From NCBI GenBank assembly GCA_937877125.1, contig CALEFQ010000087.1:1-21573 (forward strand): DNA of 21,573 nucleotides. Direction: 5' to 3'. Source of the DNA: an uncultured bacterium. GTDB lineage: Bacteria; Patescibacteriota; CALEFQ01. Positions 15,701-19,946 of this stretch are shown here, piece by piece (within the stretch, counting starts at the first letter, position 1; every line of letters starts with the position of its first letter). The notes beneath the pieces are model-generated. The model did not search any database, was not told where the DNA came from, and saw only the letters and a list, made by a program, of their open reading frames with translations. The position numbers were made by a program, and so were the translations under genes.

Positions 15701-16022
15701 CAATGGCCAAAAAATCGGCGAATTTTATCCTTTCGGGGCGGGTTTCGGCGGCGGGATTAGCGTCGCCGGCGGGGATGTTGACGCCAACGGCAAAGACGAA
15801 GTAATTGTCGGTGCCGGACCGGGCGGCGGACCGCTGGTTCGCGTTCTTAATCAGCGCGGCGCTTCCGTGACGCCGAACTTCTATATGTATCCGTCGAATT
15901 TCCGCGGGGGAGTGAACGTGGCGGCCGGCGATGTCAATAAAGACGGCGAGGCGGAAATTATCGGCGCCCCGGCCTCCGGCGGCGGGCCGAACTTCCGGAT
16001 TATTGATCCGCAGAATCTATAA
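12798..16022 (+). CDS. Large secreted NHL / IPT-TIG / FG-GAP repeat protein
   Basis: The product is 1074 aa with a signal peptide (cleavage near LTRA-AYGD). Residues ~50-650 hold about twelve NHL blades, each marked by a strand such as LYVADTNNHRIREI, enough for two six-bladed propellers. Residues ~655-745 resemble an IPT/TIG domain (KVLGNNFRHGVTVKFNNVNA). Residues ~760-1074 contain six FG-GAP-like repeats of about 50 residues with calcium-type loops (GDVDGDGKGEIVVGPG, GDVNNDGKEEIIVTP). No membrane anchor or sorting motif is seen at the C-terminus. Such proteins usually bind other proteins or glycans outside the cell; a role in attachment is an inference. The upstream in-frame start at 12699 lies in the promoter region and is rejected. 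No Shine-Dalgarno. Confidence 0.88.
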   Translation: MKLRYLSGIFVSVIVLGIFCLSAPLTRAAYGDVTTFASEPYWGDGYNATEAFLDFPEGLCRDSDGNFYVADTYNNVIRKIKSDGKIITLAGSGSYGMTDAKGAAAEFAMPRGVAVDSNGYVYVGDTENNRIRKIAPDGTTSTLIDSGIKTPAGLSVSGSNLYFTDSGNGAVKVIKTSGGAVSTVKSGFNNPQAVHVSGDWAYISDTNNNRVVKVHLGSKSQETIVSSGLSRPNGLWKDGSYLYISDDLHDAVKKVHLDTGELTTFSDDNTMTTVNFPHGIVAYGGYVYVINTGIGTLQKFRQSDGYTTVPGDTVAGADRFNYRNGSNGALTMLGRPYVMAKYGNTFYVAENNKIRVVDVENGGSSFLIGNSVDNYKESTGADARFSTIQGIAVTSNGENLYVADRFNNRIRRVSIAEKKSYWISGVGEINTTGPSNGYKEGDAAEAKFANPTGVVLSADGATLYVADTGNNRIRSVRLSDGHTELIAGDGTAGYRDGDGHQARFNKPVGIDLDRKAGRYLYVADTNNHRIREIDLSNNKVRTIAGSGQAGYKNATGGAAYFSYPEYLAVSNDGKLYISEVGSHRIRWADPASGEVRLVSGSGNRGYKNGSWQSAEFNNPKGIVADVDNNRIFVADTWNDVIRRVTISSKTPPYSESAPTVSGCVPGTKIHDGNLTYTYIKVLGNNFRHGVTVKFNNVNATAYLINSREIVAKIPFASMQKGWYHVTARNTDGQTGTKNMGFGIADNNGVVPNVFPGATGDTVKPAAKGFSFFAYSSNLRGGFYAGVGDVMGDSAEEIVTGTSAGMGPQIMVFDKNGKLKSSFFVYAKHLRSGVRVAVGDVDGDGKGEIVVGPGAGGRPHIRIFNGYGQAEYPGYFALDKKFAGGVWVATGDVNNDGKEEIIVTPSKGGGPQVTIHDQFGKILGNFFAYPNGYRDGVHVAAADTDGDGVKEIVTAPDRGGRVPVRVFERNGQKIGEFYPFGAGFGGGISVAGGDVDANGKDEVIVGAGPGGGPLVRVLNQRGASVTPNFYMYPSNFRGGVNVAAGDVNKDGEAEIIGAPASGGGPNFRIIDPQNL

Positions 16023-16027
16023 ACTAA

Positions 16028-16048
16028 GTCAAAAATCAAAAGTAAAAA
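16028..16048. repeat. Heptamer element, half copy (left arm only)
   Basis: Three units at 16028, 16035 and 16042 (GTCAAAA, ATCAAAA, GTAAAAA) stand 5 nt after the stop of the repeat protein. The expected loop continues only as GTTATGATA, then a terminator takes the place of the right arm. This looks like a truncated copy of the hairpin family. Confidence 0.75.
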
Positions 16049-16059
16049 GTTATGATAAA

Positions 16060-16087
16060 CCCCGGTCGCGCGTGCGATCGGGGTTTT
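16060..16087 (+). terminator. Rho-independent terminator after the NHL/FG-GAP gene
   Basis: CCCCGGTCGC (16060-16069) pairs fully, with one G-T wobble, with GCGATCGGGG (16074-16083) around a GCGT loop, followed by TTTT. Activity on the minus strand is less clear because the run there is short. Confidence 0.85.
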
Positions 16088-16100
16088 CCGAAACTGCCTT

Positions 16101-16298
16101 TTAAACCGCCGTCAGAATGAGATGTGATTCGTCGGTGGTCAGTTTCATGTCTTGGAAAAACTTTCCCGACATAACCAGGTGGTACGACGCTGGCGGTGGA
16201 TCGGAGGAGTTCGGACTTTGGATGATCAGGTTTTTACCAGGTTGCCAATAAATCGCATAGGTTCCGGGATTCAAAATGATCTCGCATCCGTTTGCCAT
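16101..16298 (-). CDS. 65-aa hypothetical protein
   Basis: I do not recognise this protein. It starts MANGCEIILNPGTYAIYW, then continues as short hydrophobic strands split by a Pro/Ser stretch (NSSDPPPAS) and ends TDESHLILTAV, so a small beta-rich cytoplasmic protein is likely. There is no signal peptide. AGGAG lies 7 nt before the ATG at 16298, which decides this start over the in-frame ATG at 16364. It has its own promoter with consensus -35 and is divergent from the secreted protein at 16493. Confidence 0.68.
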   Translation of the reverse strand: MANGCEIILNPGTYAIYWQPGKNLIIQSPNSSDPPPASYHLVMSGKFFQDMKLTTDESHLILTAV

Positions 16299-16332
16299 GA
16301 TAATCTCCTTTCTTTGGCAAAGGTTAAGGGTT

Positions 16333-16360
16333 ATTATGGCAGGAATCGAGCAAATGTCAA
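16333..16360 (-). promoter_or_regulatory. Promoter of the 65-aa gene
   Basis: Minus-strand TTGACA (16355-16360), a 16-bp spacer and CATAAT (16333-16338) with an extended TGC directly before it. The leader is about 28 nt and contains the Shine-Dalgarno. Confidence 0.75.
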
Positions 16361-16377
16361 TCATGGGGAAAAGATTT

Positions 16378-16405
16378 TTGGTTTACGGCGAAATTTTGTT
16401 ATAAT
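16378..16405 (+). promoter_or_regulatory. Promoter of the secreted protein at 16493
   Basis: A perfect TATAAT (16400-16405) is preceded by an extended TGT; a weak TTGGTT (16378-16383) lies 16 bp upstream. The predicted start near 16412 gives a leader of about 80 nt. Confidence 0.68.
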
Positions 16406-16425
16406 AGTAATAACAAATAAACACA

Positions 16426-16476
16426 GGCGTTTAGTTATTGTCACTAACGCCCGAAAGACCCTTCGGGGCTTTCGGG
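16426..16476 (+). promoter_or_regulatory. Structured 5' leader: two abutting hairpins
   Basis: Hairpin 1 pairs GGCGTTTAGT (16426-16435, one bulged T) with ACTAACGCC (16443-16451). Hairpin 2 pairs CCCGAAAG (16450-16457) with CTTTCGGG (16469-16476) and has an inner CCC/GGG pair set around TTC. The two share bases 16450-16451, so they compete at the boundary. No T run follows, so this is not a terminator. The ATG is 16 nt downstream with no Shine-Dalgarno. Confidence 0.6.
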
Positions 16477-16492
16477 GCACAAAAACACAATT

Positions 16493-17233
16493 ATGACTAA
16501 ATCACTCAAAGTGGTTCTGGTGGCCTCGCTCTGCGCGGCGTTTGCCATCGGCACGACTTATGTCGTGTTGGCGGCTTCCTCGGTCGGGGATGCGGCTTCG
16601 CGCAGTGAAGACAATGTTTTCACTTCGATCACCAACTGGTTCAAAAAGGGCATCAAGATCGGCGAGCAGGGGACGGGCGGCGTGACCTATTACAACGGCA
16701 CGATCGTCAACAACACTACCGATACTAGCGGCAACGACAATCCGGTGACTGTCGGCGATAAACTACGCGTTGATGATTTGCTGTATCGCATGGAAGTCGG
16801 CGGAACTTATCCTTTGAAAATCGCTGATTCCATGGTGCCTTACCGCGACGCAACTTATTCTTTGGGCACGACGACTTACAAATGGAAAGACCTGTATTTG
16901 AGCGGCCAAGCTACGCAGAGCCGATCCAGTTTCGGTTTAGCGAAAGCGGCGGCGACGATTGATTCCGCCGCAACCGTGACTCGCAGTGTGGAAAATATCG
17001 CGGACGGCGATCATGCCATTTCGGTGACCAGTTCCTTGACCGGCGTTTACACCGTTGATTTCAATTTCACGGTAGCCGATCGCTATATCGTGGTCACTCC
17101 GCATAACGCGGCGGCCGGAGTCTATCCCGCGGCGACCTATGCGGCTTCCGGCGAGACGGTAGTTGTGAACATCGTTGATGTTGCCAATGCCGGCGCCTTG
17201 GTGGCCAGCGATTTCGACATCGTAGTTTACTAA
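16493..17233 (+). CDS. Secreted surface protein, hypothetical
   Basis: The product is 246 aa with a clear signal peptide (VVLVASLCAAFAIGTTYVVLA, cleavage near LAA-SS). The mature protein is rich in Thr, Ser, Gly and Asp and lacks Cys. A motif YSLGTTTYKWKDLYLSG at about residues 122-138 resembles the 'LGS-x-x-W-x-x-LYL' segment often seen in tail-fibre and adhesin-like proteins. The C-terminal third reads as beta strands (GVYTVDFNFTVADRYIVVTP) and ends IVVY. I cannot name a family. It is probably displayed on or released from the cell. The leader is structured and a strong terminator follows, so it is a single-gene transcript. Confidence 0.75.
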   Translation: MTKSLKVVLVASLCAAFAIGTTYVVLAASSVGDAASRSEDNVFTSITNWFKKGIKIGEQGTGGVTYYNGTIVNNTTDTSGNDNPVTVGDKLRVDDLLYRMEVGGTYPLKIADSMVPYRDATYSLGTTTYKWKDLYLSGQATQSRSSFGLAKAAATIDSAATVTRSVENIADGDHAISVTSSLTGVYTVDFNFTVADRYIVVTPHNAAAGVYPAATYAASGETVVVNIVDVANAGALVASDFDIVVY

Positions 17234-17250
17234 TCAGGTTTTCAGGATAT

Positions 17251-17288
17251 CAAAACCCCCGCACCGCCTGGTGCCGGGGGTTTTGTTT
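17251..17288 (+). terminator. Rho-independent terminator after the surface protein
   Basis: CAAAACCCCCGCACC (17251-17265) pairs with GGTGCCGGGGGTTTTG (17270-17285) with one bulged base, followed by a T-rich tail. It is the plus-strand partner of the minus-strand terminator at 17307-17332. Confidence 0.88.
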
Positions 17289-17306
17289 TGACGAGCTGTT
17301 TTTTAT

Positions 17307-17332
17307 AAAAAACCTCCGTGGCGGCACGGAGG
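17307..17332 (-). terminator. Rho-independent terminator of the 59-aa gene
   Basis: CCTCCGTG (17313-17320) and CACGGAGG (17325-17332) form a perfect 8-bp stem with a 4-nt loop; the six A bases at 17307-17312 become the T run on the minus strand. It lies 21 nt past the stop at 17354. Confidence 0.85.
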
Positions 17333-17353
17333 TCGATCTTGATCAGCCGGCGC

Positions 17354-17533
17354 TTACTTAGCCGGCTGGCGGCGTGTGAATTGGGCCTGTTGCCGGGCCC
17401 GTTCTTCTTCCGATAAGGGGGAGGGATGCAAGAGATTGTAAGCAATCGATACTCCCACATAACCGCAAAAGGCGAACAGGAGCAGTACTTGCGGGATTCG
17501 CCACCATTCTTCGATGAACCAATGCAATTCCAT
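17354..17533 (-). CDS. 59-aa single-span membrane protein
   Basis: This short gene encodes a 59-aa protein starting MELHWFIEEWWRIPQ. One membrane helix follows (VLLLFAFCGYVGVSIAYNLL, about residues 16-35), then a charged tail LHPSPLSEEERARQQ that ends RRQPAK. A consensus AAAGGAGG lies 7 nt before the ATG, a -35/-10 pair is found upstream, and a perfect terminator sits just after the stop, so the complete set of gene signals is present. The aromatic and acidic N-terminus and the basic C-terminus suggest the tail is cytoplasmic. The function is unknown. Confidence 0.82.
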   Translation of the reverse strand: MELHWFIEEWWRIPQVLLLFAFCGYVGVSIAYNLLHPSPLSEEERARQQAQFTRRQPAK

Positions 17534-17563
17534 AGAGATACCTCCTTTGGGTGGAATATTGCC

Positions 17564-17592
17564 AGTAAATCAAAAAAAATTGAATAAGTCAA
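17564..17592 (-). promoter_or_regulatory. Promoter of the 59-aa gene
   Basis: Minus-strand TTGACT (17587-17592), a 17-bp spacer and TTTACT (17564-17569). The leader of about 25 nt contains the Shine-Dalgarno. Confidence 0.65.
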
Positions 17593-17732
17593 TAAAAAAA
17601 ATACCCCGGGAAAAAATAAAAAAATGGGATATTGCTGGGGGACAGTTTGAGGATTTCGAAGGCTGGGGAGCCGACGTGCCCTCGGCCGCCCTCACTTTGT
17701 TCGGGGCGTTTCAGGCTGGAGTAAAAATTTTA

Positions 17733-17783
17733 CACCAGCCTAGCCTGAGCTTGTCGAAGGCTGGTGGAGTGAACCCCACCAGC
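17733..17783. repeat. Palindromic repeat pair, downstream of tRNA operon
   Basis: CACCAGCCT (17733-17741) pairs with AGGCTGGTG (17758-17766). The loop carries a 17-nt motif (17744-17760) whose reverse complement, CCTTCGACAAGCTCAGG, recurs at 18027-18043. A second hairpin, GCTGGTGG with CCACCAGC (17760-17783), shares its right arm. On the minus strand a TAAAATTTTT follows the first stem, so it may end the tRNA transcript. I see no gene in 17593-17827. Confidence 0.7.
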
Positions 17784-17827
17784 ACTCTTCGGTGCATCGG
17801 TAGGGCAAGTGCTTTTTTCTTGGTGTA

Positions 17828-17860
17828 CACCACCGTAGCCCCGAAGGGGCGAAGGTGGTG
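17828..17860. repeat. Hairpin overlapping the 3' end of tRNA-Asp
   Basis: CACCACC (17828-17834) pairs with GGTGGTG (17854-17860), with an inner CCCC-GAA-GGGG hairpin (17839-17849). On the minus strand its 5' arm includes bases of the encoded CCA of tRNA-Asp and a second CCA directly after it. Confidence 0.75.
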
Positions 17861-17935
17861 GCGGAGCGGACGGGACTCGAACCCGCGACCTCTGCCGTGA
17901 CAGGGCAGCGTTCTAACCAACTGAACTACCGCTCC
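17859..17935 (-). tRNA. tRNA-Asp (GTC)
   Basis: A full cloverleaf is readable on the minus strand: acceptor GGAGCGG/CCGCTCC, D stem GTTC/GAAC, anticodon stem CTGCC/GGCAG with loop CTGTCAC (anticodon GTC), and T stem GCGGG/CCCGT with TTCGAGT. Discriminator G and CCA are encoded, and a second CCA follows at once. Confidence 0.97.
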
Positions 17936-17945
17936 AAATTTTCAA

Positions 17946-18021
17946 TGGTGACGGGGGCCGGGATTGAACCGGCGACCTAGGGCTTATGAGTCCCTCGCTC
18001 TACCAACTGAGCTACCCCGCC
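17946..18021 (-). tRNA. tRNA with CAT anticodon (elongator Met, or Ile2)
   Basis: Acceptor GGCGGGG/CCCCGTC (one G-T pair), D stem GCTC/GAGC, anticodon loop CTCATAA and T stem GCCGG/CCGGC are present. The anticodon stem is AGGGA/GCCCT, with an A31-G39 mismatch next to the loop. Discriminator A and CCA are encoded. The sequence alone does not settle elongator Met versus lysidine-modified Ile. It lies 10 nt from tRNA-Asp. Confidence 0.9.
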
Positions 18022-18025
18022 TTCG

Positions 18026-18065
18026 CCCTTCGACAAGCTCAGGGCTTCGGCGGGCGCAGCCCGCC
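18026..18065. repeat. Palindromic repeats upstream of the CAT tRNA
   Basis: GCCCT...AGGGC encloses the CCTTCGACAAGCTCAGG motif (18027-18043), inverted relative to 17744-17760. Next to it, GGCGGGC (18049-18055) pairs with GCCCGCC (18059-18065). Both would lie in the spacer of the tRNA precursor. Confidence 0.75.
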
Positions 18066-18104
18066 TAATACAAATTAATAAGGGCTTTCCGCCGTTTTAT
18101 TTTG

Positions 18105-18210
18105 AACCAGGCCTACGCCTCGCTAAGCTAGGCTACGGCCTGCAAGCTCCGAGATTAGAAACACGGAGTTTACAGGCCGTAGCTCCGCGAAGCGGAGCGA
18201 AGGCCTGGTT
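18105..18210. repeat. Nested ~106-bp palindrome ending in tRNA-fMet
   Basis: Three nested stems are visible: AACCAGGCCT (18105-18114) with AGGCCTGGTT (18201-18210); TACGGCCTG (18134-18142) with CAGGCCGTA (18173-18181); and CTCCG (18147-18151) with CGGAG (18164-18168). The outer right arm includes the discriminator and CCA of tRNA-fMet, so the repeat begins inside the tRNA gene's 3' end. Confidence 0.8.
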
Positions 18211-18280
18211 GCGGGGGCCGGATTCGAACCGGCGACCTCAAGGTTATGAGCCTTGCGAGCTGCCTCTGCTCTACCCCGCG
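18206..18280 (-). tRNA. Initiator tRNA-fMet (CAT)
   Basis: Acceptor CGCGGGG/CCCCGCA has the C1-A72 mismatch that marks bacterial initiators, and the D stem GAGC/GCTC has A11-T24. The anticodon stem-loop is CAAGG CTCATAA CCTTG, so only two of the three usual G-C pairs before the loop are present and the 29-41 pair is A-T. The D loop has only 7 nt. T stem GCCGG/CCGGC, discriminator A and CCA are encoded. It is the first tRNA of the operon. Confidence 0.95.
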
Positions 18281-18349
18281 ACAAAGGATGATAATCACGA
18301 GGCTAGTCCGCCATAGCCGCTTGGGGCGAAGGCGGGCTCTACCCCGCGA
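18281..18349 (-). repeat. Duplicated tRNA-fMet 5' fragment with palindromic insert
   Basis: The 14 nt GCTCTACCCCGCGA at 18268-18281, which is the 5' end of tRNA-fMet read from the other strand, recurs at 18336-18349. The 54 nt between them (18282-18335) contain GGCTA/TAGCC and CCGCC/GGCGG palindromes of the same style as the other repeats in this operon. The outer copy lies about 17 nt from the promoter -10, where an undisturbed tRNA would start. Confidence 0.75.
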
Positions 18350-18365
18350 TATTTTATACGTGTAA

Positions 18366-18394
18366 AGTATATAAGGAAGCAGAACATTTGGCAA
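18366..18394 (-). promoter_or_regulatory. Promoter of the tRNA operon
   Basis: Minus-strand TTGCCA (18389-18394), a 17-bp spacer and TATACT (18366-18371). Transcription would run through fMet, the CAT tRNA and Asp. Confidence 0.75.
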
Positions 18395-18431
18395 GTCATC
18401 GGTTTAGTGGCGGGAAAGGGGAGCGGTTAGT

Positions 18432-18460
18432 TTGACAGACGGGGTTTGATGCGGTAATCT
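18432..18460 (+). promoter_or_regulatory. Promoter of the split lipoprotein gene
   Basis: A perfect TTGACA (18432-18437), a 17-bp spacer and TAATCT (18455-18460). The Shine-Dalgarno AAGGAGGTG lies in the short leader before the ATG at 18486. Confidence 0.68.
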
Positions 18461-18485
18461 CCGTCTTTAAGAAGGAGGTGCTATT

Positions 18486-18965
18486 ATGAAAAGCAAGTGG
18501 TGGGCCTTGTTATGTTTCTTGGTTGTTTCTGCCTGCGATCCTGAAGCTGCTTCGGATGTCTTCAATCCTGCCGGTCCTCTCAATGAGAGTGGTCCGCAAC
18601 TCCATTTATCCTTTATCCCGGAATCCGGTACGTCCGTCTACATTTCCGGCGACTGGTATTGGTTTTTCCAGCTGGTTCTGGAATCAGGCAGCGATGAACC
18701 GATCCAGTTATTGCGCGCGGAGGCAACGACGAATTTTTTCTCCTGACCATGTTCTCGGGAAGACCAGTTTGGTTGTGAAACAATGAGTCGTTTCTGGGAA
18801 ACATTAAACGCCGGATGTTGGCTTAGTCCCCATCAAGTATGTGCCTGGGAAGCCGGCTGGTGGGAAGTGTCTCTGCCGGACGGCGATCTGACTTTCACGG
18901 TGGAAGGTCTGACCGCCGGAGGCCGAACGGTTACAGCCACGGCTGCCTTTCATGCTTCTCGTTGA
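18486..18965 (+). pseudogene. Small lipoprotein gene interrupted by an in-frame TGA
   Basis: The first 86 codons encode a lipoprotein: MKSKWWALLCFLVVSAC with lipobox VSAC, then a beta-rich segment (YISGDWYWFFQLVLES). TGA at 18744-18746 ends it. The same frame then stays open to 18965, including LTFTVEGLTAGGRTVTATAAF, which reads like the last strands of an Ig-like domain. The second part has a possible ATG at 18783 but no Shine-Dalgarno. One nonsense codon would explain both halves, giving a ~158-aa protein; frameshifts would require at least two indels. Promoter, Shine-Dalgarno and terminator are intact, so decay may be recent, or the stop may be read through (UGA followed by C is a leaky context), or it is a sequencing error. 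Confidence 0.6.
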
Positions 18966-18967
18966 AG

Positions 18968-19003
18968 AAACCCTCCTTCGCACGAACGGAAGGAGGGTTT
19001 TAT
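18968..19003 (+). terminator. Rho-independent terminator after the split lipoprotein gene
   Basis: AAACCCTCCTTC (18968-18979) pairs perfectly with GAAGGAGGGTTT (18989-19000), followed by TAT. It lies directly after the second half of the split reading frame, which supports both halves being one gene. Confidence 0.9.
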
Positions 19004-19005
19004 AA

Positions 19006-19046
19006 TTGACTTTTACCGCATTTTTGTTAGTGTTTTTAGAAACACT
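19006..19046 (+). promoter_or_regulatory. Promoter with overlapping palindromic operator candidate
   Basis: TTGACT (19006-19011), a 16-bp spacer and TAGTGT (19028-19033) with an extended TGT. A perfect 7-bp inverted repeat, AGTGTTT-TTAG-AAACACT (19029-19046), overlaps the -10 and start region, where a repressor would block initiation. Confidence 0.6.
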
Positions 19047-19073
19047 TATTTCCCTGAACCAAAGGAGGTTATT

Positions 19074-19814
19074 ATGGAAACAGGGTTAAAATTAGAAATG
19101 GGCGTAAATGTCTTCAGTCCGCGCGACTTGATCGAAAAGGCGGCTCGACACAAAGGTTTGACGCTGGTGGCTGATCAGCTTGTGCCACGTTCGGCGCCGA
19201 TCAAGCGATACCAGCTAACCAAACGACAGCTGGCTGCTTTGTCGGACCGGGGTATCAAGCGGCAGTTTCGGCCCGATTGCCGGGACGAAATTTTCACCCT
19301 GGTGGATGAAAACCCACAGGAGAAAATTCCGGGATTTGCCGTCGACAATTTCTGGAACTTCAAGCTGGTCGCGGCGGGCGGATCGCACTTTGATCTGGGG
19401 ATCCGCTTACAGGTCGAGTTTTCGATCTGTCTCAAGAAGCGCGGGATTGTTTTCACGCCCCGCGCTTACGGAACCTTCTTGTCTCCGGTCAGTGGTCTGC
19501 CGCACTTTCGGATGTTCCAAGCTTTGGTTGAGAGCGATTCCCGGGCACTGTCTGTCGCCAAAGAAATCGCCCATAGCAACGGAAATATCCTGGTCGGCTG
19601 GACCGAGCTGGGACTCGGCGGGATCAGGCATTGTATCGATCTCTTTGCGGAATTCGCGGGGCAAAATGAGGAGGTCAGAGAGCTCGGCCGATCGGGAAAG
19701 GTTTTCGGTCCTGATCCCTCGGCCGACTGGTATATCTCCGAACCGGTCCAGTCCAGTCTGTTTGAGACCTGGGAGTTCCAGCTCGAAAATTATCGCGCGC
19801 GTCTCGCCGTGTGA
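19074..19814 (+). CDS. 246-aa hypothetical cytoplasmic protein
   Basis: I do not recognise this protein. It has no signal peptide or membrane segment. The N-terminal third is basic (YQLTKRQLAALSDRGIKRQFRPDC) and could bind nucleic acid, but no named motif is visible. The centre is beta-rich (FWNFKLVAAGGSHFDLGIRL), followed by GNILVGWTELGLGGIRH and an acidic C-terminal part. A strong Shine-Dalgarno (AAAGGAGGT) lies 4 nt before the ATG. It has its own promoter with an operator-like palindrome and its own terminator, so it is a regulated single gene. Confidence 0.72.
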   Translation: METGLKLEMGVNVFSPRDLIEKAARHKGLTLVADQLVPRSAPIKRYQLTKRQLAALSDRGIKRQFRPDCRDEIFTLVDENPQEKIPGFAVDNFWNFKLVAAGGSHFDLGIRLQVEFSICLKKRGIVFTPRAYGTFLSPVSGLPHFRMFQALVESDSRALSVAKEIAHSNGNILVGWTELGLGGIRHCIDLFAEFAGQNEEVRELGRSGKVFGPDPSADWYISEPVQSSLFETWEFQLENYRARLAV

Positions 19815-19874
19815 GAGGGTTCTGATCGGTGCGGGGAGAGGCTTTTCGGCGGAATCAAGGAGAGAATAGTTGTC

Positions 19875-19901
19875 AAGCGGATCATCTTGATCCGCTTTTC
19901 T
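19875..19901 (+). terminator. Rho-independent terminator after the 246-aa gene
   Basis: AAGCGGATCA (19875-19884) pairs perfectly with TGATCCGCTT (19888-19897) around a TCT loop, followed by TTC TGTT. Confidence 0.88.
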
Positions 19902-19946
19902 GTTGGTTGACTAGATGTGTTAATTCCAGTAGTTTTAAGGTATTAA

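Noticed and set aside
16493..17233. Prophage tail-fibre gene, because of the YKWKDLYLSG-like motif
   Set aside because: It has a Sec signal peptide and no phage genes nearby; a surface protein fits better.
17242..17592. Minus-strand 116-codon open frame
   Set aside because: It runs through two terminators, and its composition is unlike a protein; the 59-aa gene in another frame has proper start and stop signals.
17514..17900. Plus-strand 128-codon open frame
   Set aside because: It covers promoter and palindromic repeats and runs antisense into tRNA-Asp; no ribosome binding site.
17828..18349. Integrated mobile element at the tRNA genes
   Set aside because: No integrase, transposase or cargo gene is present; only short palindromes are seen.
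18744..18746. TGA read as glycine (alternative code of some CPR lineages)
   Set aside because: Several intact genes here, including ligA and the 188-aa pilin, end at TGA with correct family lengths, and no in-frame TGA interrupts any core gene.
18783..18965. Independent 60-aa gene
   Set aside because: No Shine-Dalgarno or promoter; the sequence reads as the C-terminal half of the domain begun at 18486 and is in the same frame.
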